The notes under the pieces are model-generated. The model saw only the letters and a list, made by a program, of their open reading frames with translations, was not told the origin of the DNA and made no database searches. Shown here one piece after another: positions 11,390-24,100 of a stretch of 57,803 nucleotides of DNA (position 1 is its first letter; each line of letters starts with the position of its first letter). This stretch comes from Diphasiastrum complanatum (Eukaryota > Streptophyta > Lycopodiopsida > Lycopodiales > Lycopodiaceae), in NCBI GenBank assembly GCA_029204225.1, contig CM055103.1:24496853-24554655 (forward strand). Direction: 5' to 3'. The position numbers and the translations under genes are program-made.

Positions 11390-11930
11390 GAATTTGAAAA
11401 TTTTTAGCTTGACAGTCTGTGGATTGGTCATTGGCATCACAAATATCCTAGAAGAAGATCTCTAATTTACATGCACTTTCCTCATCTAGGTCGTCAAAAA
11501 ATGGAGCAGCAGGTTTAGTTAGAGCAATCTCATTTTATTTTTCAAGGCAAGAGAAAACTTTTCTAATGTGTAAATTGAAGAATATTTCCTCATCCTCAAA
11601 CTTTTCAGCTAAGTCAGCCAAATTACTATGTAAACCGTCTATGACACCAAAAGGATCCCTTTTCTTAACAAAGTCCAAATAAACTCTAACCTAACCCAAC
11701 CCAAAGTCTCGAGTAAATCAATAATGCAAAGAATTTTTTCATTAGGCCCAACATCAGAACAAATAGCTCTATTAGTATTGATACTGAAATCATGCATATT
11801 AACGACCTTTCTCATATAGCAAATCAAAGTTTGAATAAAGAGATTTGGCGGAGGAAGGGGCTCCCCATAACCCAAATTGATTGCATCTTGAAACCAACCT
11901 GAGGATCGAACAAGTAAAAATAGACCTAAG
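11390..11930 (-). pseudogene. Unidentified decayed coding-like segment
   Basis: Read on the minus strand from about 11920, a protein-like sequence runs through SGWFQDAINLGYGEPLPPP, a Leu/Ile-rich stretch, and CSDVGPNEKILCIIDLLETL. After one frameshift near 11685 it continues RVYLDFVKKRDPFGVIDG, NLADLAEKFEDEEIFFNLHI and PAAPFFDDLDEESACKLEIF. Two in-frame stops fall at about 11552 and 11454. Composition and continuity look like real, broken coding sequence of about 170 residues rather than chance. I do not recognise the family; a host gene fragment or an untypical transposon protein are both possible. Confidence 0.4.
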
Positions 11931-12360
11931 TTAGTCTATGAATTAGAGAGATCTGCTGGGAAGTAACCTTATCAAAGAGTTTTATAGATAGATCTAACCT
12001 AGATCTTGGTACTATGAAATTTTTGTGAAGATCCAATGGTTAGATTTTGAAATATCTAAGAAAAAGTGCCAAAAAGTGTCAAAAAATTGAGTTTTTTCAA
12101 GATCTTGACAAATCTGTCCATCAAGAACTCTTACATAACTCACATTGTCTAGAAATGGTCCACATGCTACTGTAGGAAGGTTGAAGGTTTGATTCACTTA
12201 GATATGAAGAAATCTCAACCAAAAAAAAAAAAAACCACAAAAAACCAAGAAAAAGAGCTAAAATCACACTATTAGCCAACTGAAACTGATTAGATCTTGT
12301 CAAATCTAGGTTGCAGTTGAAAAAGCAAAGTGTTTCTGAATACAAAGCCTTGCTAGCTTA
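11931..12360. other. Spacer, no gene seen
   Basis: AT-rich with an A13-A14 run near 12220. No recognisable domain or repeat end. Confidence 0.35.
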
Positions 12361-13342
12361 CGGCCCCTCGCCTGACGAACATATTCACAAACTCTAACAT
12401 TTGAGGACACAAAATACGAAGAGTTTCGCGAACACAAAAGTCAACAAAGACGAAGACCAACGGTTCACGAACACGAACGATCCACGAACGAGATTCCCTT
12501 GTGATCCTATATGAGAGAAAGGCGGACAAGGTAAATGAAACCAACGATGGAAACGAAACCCGTTCTGTCCTCACGCTCCAAGGAGTACCACCAGAGATCA
12601 CGTAAGTACCAGAAGTATAGAGATCTGACCTGATGGCATGACATCAGCAGATACTCCCTAGGTCGTGGCTAAACTGCCACTCTTGTAATTCTCTGGTTAG
12701 TTGTAGATGGTTAATCACTCTAATCTTAGATTTGCATAGAGAGACTGTACTTACTGAATAATACTTGACATATATCATATAGGATACACAGTGTGTAACC
12801 AAGTAAGCAAGAACATACAAGAAGCAGTCTGATGCTAGTAAGCAAAAAGACGAACACAGACAGAAGTTTCGTCTGCATGTGAGAAGACAACTCTGTCTAG
12901 GATCAGAAGATCCACTGTTCGATAGTGAAGCGAGACTGCTACTCGTGAGAGAACCGTGTTTCTCTCACGCCAACGGACTGTGTGGATTAGGATGCAGTGC
13001 CCCCTAAAGAAATCAGAGATAATCAATATGGATTATTTGCTTGCTTGTGTCTAATCTTGGATGTCGAATGCTTATGCTGTTTATTTTAATATGTCTGAGT
13101 TTTCTGTTCCCTTTGAATTCTGCACCTTGGTTGAAATGAAGTCGAATGCTATATTAATTTTATGAATGTAGATCAGTAGTACCTGACTACCCTCTAGAGG
13201 ATTGTAGGAGTGTTTCAGCTAGTAGTGCCCAGCGAACGCATCTGAACTCCATCCGAATCTTGAAAGAGAGTCGCAAATGTTTCGTGAATTTCTTTCTCAC
13301 GATTCTCATCATTCGTATCAGAGAACCGCTCGACTCCCAACA
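12361..13342 (+). mobile_element. 5' LTR region of copia element C
   Basis: It lies upstream of the primer-binding site at 13344, and the right end CCCAACA is clear. The left part (12361-12500) is unusually CpG-rich for the window and repeats CGAACAC/CGAACG motifs. The middle (12890-12980) has CTACTCGTGAGAGAA, also found in LTR H. The left end is uncertain, so the span is approximate. Confidence 0.5.
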
Positions 13343-13343
13343 G

Positions 13344-13356
13344 TGGTATCGGAGCC
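13344..13356 (+). other. Primer-binding site (element C)
   Basis: TGGTATCGGAGCC, one base off the usual copia site, one base after the LTR end and 101 bp before the gag start. Confidence 0.8.
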
Positions 13357-13456
13357 TTCCTGTCATATTTTGACATAGCCAGGAAGCTAGCAGATCCAGG
13401 AGGCCAAGCATTCAGACAATCAACCAAACGACAAGAAAAACAGACTTCAAGAAGCA

Positions 13457-15138
13457 ATGGCTTCAATCAGCAACATGCAGAACAAGATCTGCACTATACT
13501 TAATTCTTCAGGATCTAACTTTCTAGCCTGAAAAGTTAAGACATCTTTGATACTCAAGGGCGAAGGACTCTTCCCCTGGGTGGATGGCACAGAAGAATTG
13601 CCTACGACAACAGACAAGGAGCTACGCAAATGGAGGGAGAAAAACGACAAGGCAGTAGCCTTGCTATCATCTTCCATCGAAGATAGCCTTACACTTGACT
13701 TGGCTACACTCTCCAAAGATAAGGAGATGTGGGATGCACTACTCACAAGATTTTAGACGAAATCAAGAAGCCAGATTATGATGCTGGAAGATCAGCCTAC
13801 GAATCTGCAGTGGGATGGAAAAGACCTCATCTCTTTTGTGAGAGATATGAAGAATCTATTTCTATCACTACACAACTCAGGAGCAGAGAATGCAGTATCA
13901 GCTGAGAAGCAGCTCACATATCTGTTGAGAGCCTTACCTAGATCTTTCTAGACGACACGAACCCTACTCGCGAAAGATCCTACCATGAACCTCGAAAAGG
14001 TGATTGTCAAGATTCAAGAGGAAGTCGAGGCCAGAGAGCATCTTGACCACAAAGATGGTTCTGACCAGGCACTCTACGACAACAGAGAAAAATCAAAGAA
14101 ACAATTCAAGCCTAAGAGGGAGTCGAATCAGAGGCATGATCATGACCAGCAAGCAGAGGTGACCAGCAAAAGCAACTGGAAGACCAAAGGGAGGTCGAAA
14201 CAACAAGATGCCAACAAGAAGACCTGCATGAGATGCAGAAGAGACGGGCATACAGTAGATACCTGCTGGCTCAATCCCAAGATTGAGTGTATCCATTGCC
14301 ATAAGAAGGGTCATGCAGCCATGGATTGTCGCCAGAACCCAAGAAACAGATCAGCACAGAACAAACAAGAGAACGATAATAGTTCTTCCTATGTCGAGGA
14401 GCCCGAGAGCTCAAAGATGGGCAAAGAAAGAACGAACAAAAATTGTTTGACCACCTACATCTGTGAAGATGTGTGTGCAGCATCAACGTCTGACACACAC
14501 GAGGTGATCCTGGATTCAGGAGCCATCTCGCACTTCGTGACATCAAGACGAATCATGTCTGATTTTAGAAGTGCAGATCCCTCAAGATTCATAGTTCTTG
14601 GAGATGGATCCAGACATCAAGTGAACGATATTGGTTCACTCAGGCTCAACACCAACGACAGAGACAGACGACTTGAAGACGTTCTATTTGTGCCAACTCT
14701 ACAACAAGACTTGCTCTCTATAGCAAGAATAGCAGATGCAAGGATGCGTGTGACGTTTTCTAACGAAGCATGCAATGTGATTGATGCCAGCACCAGTATT
14801 CTCATTGCTCAAGACAGAAGAAAAGGGAACCTATATCATCTGAAGGTACGCCTACTTGCAGATCAGGTGCATCAGACTCATGACGACTCGCCAAACACTC
14901 TATGTTATAGAAGACTCTTCCACATGAACTCAATGGCACTCTACCAGACAAGTCATCATAGAGCAATAACAGGGGCCAGCATCTCGAATGCAACCAATTC
15001 GGCCACCTGTGATGCATGTTTGAAAGGAAAGATGTCACGCACACCATTCATCAAAGACTCCTACAGAACGACAAAGATTCTAGAGCTGGTGCACTCTGAC
15101 ATCTGCGGTCCATTCAACGTGATCTCAGTAGGAGGTCC
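13457..15138 (+). pseudogene. Copia gag-protease-integrase N-terminus (element C)
   Basis: Gag starts at ATG 13457 (MASISNMQNKIC). Three in-frame stops (about 13529, 13754 and 13948) break its first half; an open stretch of about 380 codons from 13985 carries the rest. Two zinc knuckles lie in tandem, CMRCRRDGHTVDTC (about 14227) and CIHCHKKGHAAMDC (about 14290). Two are unusual, since the other copia elements here have one. The protease site DSGAISHF is at about 14512, the integrase zinc region (HMNSM...CDACLKGK) at 14920-15030, and the integrase core begins at LELVHSDICGPF. The frame then ends at about 15138, where it meets element D tail to tail. RT and RNase H are absent. Relic G is the same family. 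Confidence 0.9.
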
Positions 15139-15139
15139 A

Positions 15140-18100
15140 AATAGTATATCTCCTAAAAAGTGTGATGTCCTCAAAGGATCTTTCATCACCTTTATTAGGA
15201 TCTTTTACAATTTGCTCCATTGGAGTATCTATGCTCTTAGAATTTTCCATATGGAATTTTTCCAACATAGAGTGAGCATATCTAGATTGGCATATGAAGT
15301 CATGATTTTCATAAAAATCAATTTCTAGGCCTAGGATGTAATGCATCTCTCCTAGATCTTGCATTTTAAACTCACATCCAAGTGCTAGCTTGGTTTCATC
15401 AACTAGTTTGATACAACTTCCACAAAGAATAATGTCATCAACATAAATTAGAAGAATGACAATATTGCTATCAACAAACTTTAGATACATGGAAGGATCA
15501 TAGTCACTAAGAGTAAATCCTAGTGAGATAAGAAAAGAGTTAAGTCTTGAATACCATGATCTTGGTGCTTGCTTGAGTCCATAAAGACTTTTGAAGAGCA
15601 AGCACACTTTGGACTCATCCTTGATGAATCCTTGAGGTTGTTCCATATAGATCTCCTCCTCAAGATAACCATTTAGAAAATCATTGGATACATCTAATTG
15701 GAACACCTTCCACTTGAAAAAACAAGCAAGAGAAATAAGAATTCTTATTGTCACCATCTTTGCAACGGGTGCAAAGGTCTCCTCATAATCAAGACCATGG
15801 ATTTGAGCAAATCCTTTGGCACATAATCTTGCTTTATGCTTGTTGATGGTGCCATCATGATTGAACTCGATCCAAAATACCCACTTGCAACCAATCACAT
15901 GCTTGTTGGATGGAGGATCCACAAGCTCCCAAGTATTGTTGGTGATCAATGCATCATACTCTTGCTTCATGGCATCATACCACTCCTTGGTATTGAGTGT
16001 CTCTTGTACATTCTTTGGCTCTTCATGAGAGACATAAAAAACATAATTAGTGGAATCAAGATCCACTTGTTTGCCTTTGTCATCATATGAGAGCCTCTTA
16101 GGCTCGGATCTATCTCTCATGGATCTTCTTGGTGAGAAAATTCGAGGAGAGTCTTCTTCAAATCTCGACCCCATCACATCATGATTGTCTTCAAGATCAA
16201 TAATTGATGATGCATCCATAGATTTCTTGATCTCGGCCTCTTCAAAAGATGAGTGTTGATCTTCATGAAAGACAACATCTCTACTTTCAATAACTTGAGA
16301 AGTAGAGAGTATAAAAACTCTATAGGCCTTCTTGGTGGATGAGTATCCAACCATGATCCCTTTGCATGCACTAGGATCTTCCTTCTTCCTTGTTTCCAAG
16401 GGAATATGGACAAAGCATAAGCATCCAAAAACTCTAAGGTGACCAACCTTAGGCTTCTTCGAGAATAAGATTTCATATGGTGACTTTCCTCCAAGAGCTA
16501 TATGTGGGAGCCTATTGCAAAGATAATTTGCACAATTAATGGCTTCTCCCCAAAAATCTTTGGGCAAAGATGCCTCGATTCTCATAGATTTTGCACATTC
16601 ACATAGAGATCTATTCTTTCTCTCGGCCACTCCATTTTGAGATGGAGAGTAGGCACAAGAAAATTCTCTTTTAATGCCTTCAAGCTCACAAAAATCTTGA
16701 AATTTATTGGAGATATATTCACAACCTCCATCACTTCTAAGAGCTTTAATCTTGAATGAGAATTGCTTCTCTACATAAGCTTTGAAAATAAGGAAATGAT
16801 CAAACACCATAGATTTAGAGGCAAGAAGATATATCCAAGTGAATCTTGTGTAATCATCAATGAAAGTAGCAAAACAAGTGGCTCCTCCCTTGCTTGTAGT
16901 TGATGAGAAATGCACATCCGAGTGGATTAACTCCAAAGGATGCTTGCTTTTGATAGAAGATCTTGTAAATGGCTTTTTGTGAGATTTAGCAATAGCACAA
17001 GCCTCACAAGGCTTGATCTTCTTGGAGAGTGACTTTGGCAAGCCAATAGCTTTGGCTTCTTTGATCATAGAGAGCATGGATTTATAGTTGGGATGTCCCA
17101 ACCTCCTATGCCATAACTCCTCCATAGAGAGCTTGTTCACAAGAGCAACATTACAAGCATTCACATACACATCTGGATCTAGTTTATAGATGCCACCAAA
17201 TCTAGATCCTAATGCAAGTATCTCATCATTCTTCTTGATAGTGCAAGTATCAACATTGAATTTTACATCAAGGCCATTATCAAGCAATTGGCCAACACTA
17301 ATAAGATTCTTTGTAAGCTTAGGTACATAAAGAACTCTTGAGAGAGAAAGAACTTTAGAGGATGCAAGCTTCAAGGGAATGTTCCCTATGCCTTCAATAA
17401 GACATTCAAAATCATTTGCAGTGTATATTGATTTCTTGACTCCATCATAAGGTGCAATAGAAGAGAAAGAGTCCTTGGAGCTACACATATGTGAAGAGGC
17501 TCCACTATCAATATACCATAGGCCGTCCTTCTTGAAAGGAGTAGATGAGAAACTAGAGACCATAAGAGATCCCTCTCCATCACTTGCAATAGTGTCTTCC
17601 TTCTCATTGGTAATATTGGCTTGCTTGAGTTGATTCTTCTTTTTGAAGCAATTGGTGGCATAATGACCTTTCTTGCCACAATAAAAGCACTTGATCTTCT
17701 TCTTCTTGAGCTTGGATGATGAAGCATTAGAGGAATCATCTTCCTCCTCATCTTTGTCTTTGGATTTGACTTTGTCCTTGCTTGAGGATTGTTGATGTTG
17801 GTTCTTGCTCTTCCCTTTGTGCTTATCCTTGGCAAAGAGGGCTTTGCCATCATTATGAGTGAGAGAAAGCTTGTCCATCCTCAAGAGCTTGTACTCTTGT
17901 CTTGACTCTTCTAAAATTAGCACACTTTGGAGAGCCTCCAAACTTGGTAGCTCCTCCTTAATGGCATAGGATTGGACAAGGTTATCAAATTCACTTCTCA
18001 AGCCATTGAGAATGACTTTAACTAGCTCATTTTGATTGATGGAATCAGCAATGAAAGCAAGCTCTCTATGAATATCTTTTACTCTCAAAACATAACTAGA

Positions 18101-18466
18101 TGCACTCTCATCACTCTTTTGGCTACTTTGAAAGATTTGATTCCTAAGAGTGAGAAGCCTAGAGGTATTCTTAGCCTCATAGATAGTCTTGAGACAATCC
18201 CAAGCTTCTTTGGCTGTTGTACAAGTACCTATCTCCCTCAATATCTCATTAGAGACATTCATCTTAATGTAGTGGAGAGCCATCCTAGCTCTCTTTTTGC
18301 ATTTTTGAACCTCTTGAAGAACTTGTGGTTCTTCTTCAAGGCCAAGAACTATGTCCATCACGTCTTGAAGGATCAAGATGGACTCCATCCTCATTTTCCA
18401 AATTGAATAATTTGAAGTGGTCAATCTTTCACTTGGTTCCAACAAGGATGAACCCATTGAAGACAT
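15140..18466 (-). CDS. Copia gag-pol polyprotein, 3'-truncated (element D)
   Basis: A minus-strand open frame of about 1,110 codons runs from ATG 18466; an upstream in-frame ATG at 18520 exists, but gag homology starts at MSSMGSS. Gag (UBN2-like, TTSNYSIWKMRMES) is followed by a Lys/Ser-rich linker, zinc knuckle CFYCGKKGHYATNC (about 17690), protease DSGASSHM (about 17505), integrase HHCC (RRLGHPN...CEACAIAKSHK, about 17110-16980) and the DDE core (HSDV, LRSDGG, NGVAERKN). RT follows with GCKWVF, ETFAPVAKM and LIYVDDIILCG (about 15440). There are no internal stops. The protein ends in FEDITLFRR where the junction with C cuts it, so RNase H, polypurine tract and 3' LTR are lost. It acts in cytoplasmic virus-like particles when complete. 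Relatives in this window are M and Q. Confidence 0.93.
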
Positions 18467-18520
18467 TTGAAGTGAAGAAAACTCAAATGATGAACAGTAA
18501 ATGCTGATACACACTCTCAA

Positions 18521-19211
18521 TAGGATCCAATAATTGAGTACAATCTCCTCCTATGAAAGATCTTGCAACTATTTGTGAATTGATTCTCACTAGCTACTCA
18601 AATCTCTCTAAAACAAGATCTATTTCACATCAAATGATGGAGTATAGGCAAAGTTAGGATCTAACACTCTTAGCACGTGTGAAATACACTAAGAAACCAA
18701 ATTTGACTCAAATACAATGATATTGCATGAAACAAAATGGCTAAGATCTCAAAACAGTGCCTAGATCACATATAGATGAGATTGGCAAGCATACAACTAT
18801 GATTTTGGATCAACCAAGCAATCTCTTGACCAAACCAAATGTGTCCACCCAGGTCTAGGTGCCCTACCTAACCCTCTTCAAGATCTTATAGCTTTTGATT
18901 GGCTCAACCAAGTGGAATGAAACTGATTGCGACAGAAACTAGACAAAAATAGCTTCAAAACAAGCTATCAAGCAAGATAAATGGATCAAACATGAGAGAG
19001 AACTTCCAAACTGAAATTGGATGTTCCTCACACGTGTCTGAGCACCTGATTCCGTACAGTACCAGGTCAGACCCAATCAATGTCCTTTTGATCTCTTTTG
19101 ATCCAAGATTGAACAAGATAGCTAGGAAAATGGGCCTTGACAACTTCTAGCTCAAGAGTGATGAAATTTTTTTCACTTAGATGGATCAAAATGCATGGTA
19201 ACCTTAGGTAG
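18521..19211 (-). other. 5' leader of element D
   Basis: About 700 bp of untranslated leader between the primer-binding site and gag. It contains CACACGTGT-type motifs near 18676 and 19021. No further ORF is supported. Confidence 0.6.
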
Positions 19212-19223
19212 GCTCTGATACCA
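19212..19223 (-). other. Primer-binding site (element D)
   Basis: Minus strand reads TGGTATCAGAGC exactly, abutting the LTR at 19224. Confidence 0.9.
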
Positions 19224-19885
19224 TGTTGAATTTCACACGTGTGGACTGTCCACTACATGTACTTGTGATCTCCTAAGGTGTGTAGATGCACGAAGATCAA
19301 GACTAGATTGAGATTCAAGATCAATCTTAGATCCTATGGCAAAAACACACTACTATATGCATTCAATCACTTACAACTCTCACTCACACGTGTGGGAAGT
19401 ATTCAAAAAATAATCTAAGTAAAAACAAGCTGCTCTCCTCGGGTAGAGAGAGAAAATGCATCATGAGCTCTCTCGGGTAGAGAGAGAAAGCTAGAAATCC
19501 AATAACTCACAAAATCCATGAAATCACCAAATCAATTAGATTCAAAATGAGGAGTACAATGATACAAGTAGGTCCACGACCTACCACTATGCTTAACTAT
19601 GATTGGACCATATTTTGTCACCTCTTGATCCTATTGGATCATTGATCCATGCACCTCTTAGTTCTATTGGACTATATTCAAGCACACCTCAATTTCCTAT
19701 TGGACCTCACAAGGTTCCACCTCTAAATCCTATTGGACCTCTTGGAATTCATCAAACAAAAGCTTTACACTTGTCTACACTCTAATTGGCACGTGTTTAG
19801 CCTCTTACTCTATTTTGGCTCAATAGTGGCATTACAAGTGGAAATGCATAATTTGCCATTTATGCCAAATTTATTCCTATCAACA
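19224..19885 (-). mobile_element. 5' LTR of copia element D
   Basis: The ends are TGTTGA (19224) and TCAACA (19885), a 6-bp terminal inverted repeat; length 662 bp. It carries CACACGTGTG palindromes at about 19232 and 19386 and two copies of CTCTCGGGTAGAGAGAGAAA-like sequence at about 19436-19490. It is followed by pre-RT sequence of element E, so D appears to have landed in E. The 3' partner LTR is lost. Confidence 0.8.
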
Positions 19886-19939
19886 TCCTACACCTAGATG
19901 CTTGATGTAAAAAACATAAGACCCCTATATTTTCAATTC

Positions 19940-21163
19940 TTCACAATAAGAAGAATCAGTTGAAGCAACGCTACAACCAGGTGATCCCATGGAGTGATCT
20001 ACCCGAAGAGGCAAAGGTATGAAGCAAATTATGCTCTCTTATCTAGCATTATTCAAAGCAAAGAACCTTTGACTTATGGTGAAGCAAAGGATGATGACAT
20101 TTGGGTCAAGGCCATGGGAGAGGAGATGGAGTCAATTGCTAAGCATAGCACATGGGACTTAGTAGAACCACCAGTTGGCAAGAAACCCATTAGTTGCAAA
20201 TGGGTATACAGAGCACCATGCAGATGGAAGTATAGCAAAGCACAAGGCAAGATTGGTGATCAAAGGGTATGCACAAAGTAAAGGCATTGACTATGAGGAG
20301 ACCTTTGCACCAGTATGTAAGTGGAATACTCTACGCCTACTTGTTGCTTTAGCTTCACATTTTGATTGGCCTTTGCATCAGATGGATGTGAAATCTGCTT
20401 TTCTAAATGGTGAATTAGAAGTAGAGGTGTTCATGGATCAACCTGAAGGCTTTGTAGCGAAGGGACAAGAAAATAAAGTATGTCGCTTGAAGAAAGCGCT
20501 TTATGGTCTTAAACAAGCACCACGTGCATGGTATAGCAGGATTGATGCCTACTTTTGTTCAAAGGGGATGGTGAGAACACATTCTGATCCAAATCTATAT
20601 GTCTTATGCTTTGATGGTATGGTTGCTTTGATTTCTCTTTATGTTGATGACTTGATTATTACGGGAAATAATCAAGAGATGATAGACATGATCAAGAAAG
20701 ACCTCATGGAACAATTCGAGATGACAGATCTTAGCCTGATGCATTATTGCCTTGGAGTAGAGGTGTGGCAAAAAGGACAGGAAATGGGTTTAACACAAGT
20801 GAAGTATGTCAAAGAGTTGCTGCACAAGTTTAGGTTGTAGGATTGCAAACCAGTGAATACTCCTATTGAACCGGGTAAAAAGCTTTCTAAGCTTGATGAG
20901 TCATAGTCATTTGATGCTACGTAGGGAGCTTGATTTACCTTACCATGACTAGACCAGATATATGCTATGATGTGGGCATTGTAAGTAAGTTTATGGCAGC
21001 ACCTATGGAAACACATTGGAAGGCAGCTAAACGCATTTTGCATTATGTGAAAGGCACTTTAGATTATGGTTTGATTTATAGGAAGCATGAGGGTTTACCT
21101 GAGTTGTGTGGCTATGTGGATGCAGCTTGGGGAGGTGACTATGATGATCGTAGATCCACTACA
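19940..21163 (+). pseudogene. Copia reverse transcriptase and RNase H start (element E)
   Basis: The frame opens in the linker before RT (RYEANYALLSS) and continues WVKAMGEEMESI, KWVYR, a frameshift near 20215, then HKARLVIKGYAQSKGIDYEE, TFAPVCKW, the dNTP/catalytic region QMDVKSAFLNGE, KALYGLKQAPRAWYSR and LYVDDLIITG. Stops at about 20838 and 20905 precede [21 protein letters not shown] and the RNase H start [16 protein letters not shown]. Homology ends abruptly at about 21163 and resumes at 25557. Gag, protease and integrase are missing: the left side abuts the LTR of D. Confidence 0.9.
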
Positions 21164-24100
21164 GCCCACCAAGGAGCCTATCTCCCCACAATTGTATCCA
21201 TCATAGCATCCAAGCTAAAGCAAATGCAAACTAGATCCACTATCGTGATGAATAACTCACCCACGATCCATAGCATATCAGGTAGGATAGCTCCAGAACC
21301 CTGTACCCTGTACCATCTAATCACCAAGTATCCATTGCTTGCTGATAGCTCCCCAAGAATCTATCCACATGTAGTGCAACTAGACTCCAATTGGATCTAA
21401 CCAAAAACTGCATCCTGTTTACCAAATAATGATGGATAGAAACAACATGTGATGCCAACCTGGAAATCACTGGGCATATAACCATGCAGCTCACCTGATC
21501 ACTCGCCAAAGTATCAGTTGTCACTCCTTGAGCAACCATCTCCATCCTTGTCGGCTCACAACCATGGGCATGCTGGATCCACATCACCCGTAATGCTCTC
21601 CATGCCCTCAGGATATGTACCACCACAGGTACACTCCATGCCACCTACCTCCAAGTAGGCATGACCCATCCCTAGGTCATCACATAATGCACCAGCTGAA
21701 GAACATCGTCCATACATCAAATGACATATCATACATGAGCAACTGTAGCATCTCCTTGAGTGCCACCCCAATGGACTCGTCATCCACATACTATGCTCAC
21801 CTAATGTCTCTGATCTTGGTCACCATCCTGCTAGACAAGCCAAACTCCAAAGCATCACCTGCTCCACCTGGCTCCTAGCAACTGCTCGCTCTCCTTGGCT
21901 ATGTGCCACCCGACACCATGCCACCACAAGCATATCCCTGAGTCGCTACTCACGGGATCCCGAGACTACTGTCTCCCTGATCATACTGAGGTATATGGCT
22001 CTGAGTGACTTCCTCTAGGCTTATCCCTGATCTCACCACCTGAGAATCTACACTATGGAAATTCCAACACCTGTGCCAAGCCTAGACTCCTGAAAATACA
22101 GCCAACTGCATGAAAGCTATAGATAGCTTATCCACACCCGTGATGGTAGATGTCTCCCCATCGATGCCAATGTCCAAAACTTGCCCCTTGCTGTAATGCC
22201 AACCTGTACTCCCAAATGAGCACACCATGAAGTCCTTGCCATCAATGTCCCCTGCAGTAGATCGCTAGCAAAACACCCATCATAGTGTTGCCCTTCGATC
22301 ACACCCTGCGATCTCCATCAGCTCTCCAACCTAGAGCTGGCTCTCAAAGCTTCACGGTTTGTCCATTTGCGTTTGCAGCTTTATGATTCCATCATGAATC
22401 CCACCTATAAGTCCTGTCCATGCCAATGACTCAAGTCCAATATGAAATAGCTACCCCCTGATGATCATCCCATGTCATCCTGCAGTGCTATCCCTAACAA
22501 GTATTTCAATGCCATCCCTGATCACAAAGATCTGAGCATCTACCCTGTAGTGCCCACATGTATTCTCCCAAGCTATCTCCAAGCTACTCCTGTGAATGGT
22601 TCCAAACCACTCCCTGATAATACATTGAGATGTGAACTCCAAACCCGCCATCAAGTCCCTCACATGACTGTGCATGCCAACATCCCTCCAAGTGAACCTG
22701 TGAGATCTTCCATGGCCCAAACCAAATGATTTGTACCTTGCCATCACTGGAATCTGCATCCCTGATGCAATATTGATATGGCAATTTGACTTGACTTATC
22801 CAAACTGGCAGTTGAAGTGTATCTCTTCGATGACAAACCTGATACATTGCTCCACAGCTACAATGGCTTGATCAAAATTGACTTACGGACTGCAAAACCG
22901 CAAAATCATCACACTCACCACTCACCAGGAGCATCCAAAATGTGATTATCGACTTATTCTTCATTCTCTGCGTGTCCCACACACAACTCATCCAATGCAA
23001 GTCTGCTATCTTTCCCAATGGCTTCCATCTGGCACCACCTCGCACTTCCATCACCTGTGACCGCCAAAATGTGTGTACCTCCAAGCTAGCCCATATTTTT
23101 CTCCGAACGAGAAATTTCTAAGCTACAGATGTGTGTGTCAATGCAACTATCACCTGACTCGACAATGCCACTGCCGATCATACATGTGAGAGCATTCCCC
23201 CAAAACGTCACTTGACATTGGTTGGTTCGAACCCCAAAAGTTGAACCTGATCACAAGATTTTTTCACCTATAACCGGCATACCATGCCTACCTCTCACCT
23301 GCGATTGCTTGCCTTCTCAAAATTGTTGCCAATGATGAGTAGTCATGCCGCCAAACTGCACTTCCGTTGCCAATAGTAGCTTCCTCCACACAATTCCGCT
23401 ACCATTCGCCCCCATACTACATTTAGCGCTTCTAAACACCCTGTTACCCTGTCAGGAGTAAGTAATAATGATTTCGAAGGGATAATGCCTCATTGTACCA
23501 CCCTGTAGCAGGTTTCACCAGCCAAAAATTGCCCCAAATTTGGCCCTACAGTACCCAAATAGTGAATGTAGCCCATCACTAGTTCACCCGCACTCTGCTC
23601 AATAGAATGGTGACAAAAACACCCCAAAACACGTTTCTCCCTGCTTTGTGATGTTGCTCTGTCTGCTGGCTCTGAGCAGCTAGTTTCAGGGGTCATTTTG
23701 GCCCAAGGATGGCCAAAAAAGGTGCCCTCTAGCCAAAATTATCCCTTTCTAAAGGGTGATTTGCAAATTTGGACTGGTTCTTTGTTTTGAAAATTTTTAG
23801 TGAGGAAATGGCATTTCTGCCCTTTGGGTCTTTTGGCCCTTTCATTTGAAATTTTTTAATGAAAATACTTCAAACAATGGCCTTCAAATCATCATGGGCC
23901 CTTTCAAATGTTTCATGGCCATTGATCACGATCCAAAGGCCCATATGCCTCAAAATCGTGGCCATTAATCTTTGTATATGTTGATCCGACGGTCTTAGCA
24001 CCATTTGCGGGTCCAAACTCCATCCTGTAGCCACCAACGCCTTCCAGATGCTATGTCCCAACTCCATTGAGGTCGCGCGAGGCCTCCACGGCCCATTCTC

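Noticed and set aside
12353-12601. 82-codon minus-strand frame in the CpG-rich stretch
   Set aside because: Lies in the presumed U3 of LTR C and its Arg/Val-rich sequence comes from repeated CGAAC motifs.
17386-17853. 155-codon minus-strand frame inside element D
   Set aside because: Shifted shadow of the gag linker and zinc-knuckle region of the real D frame.
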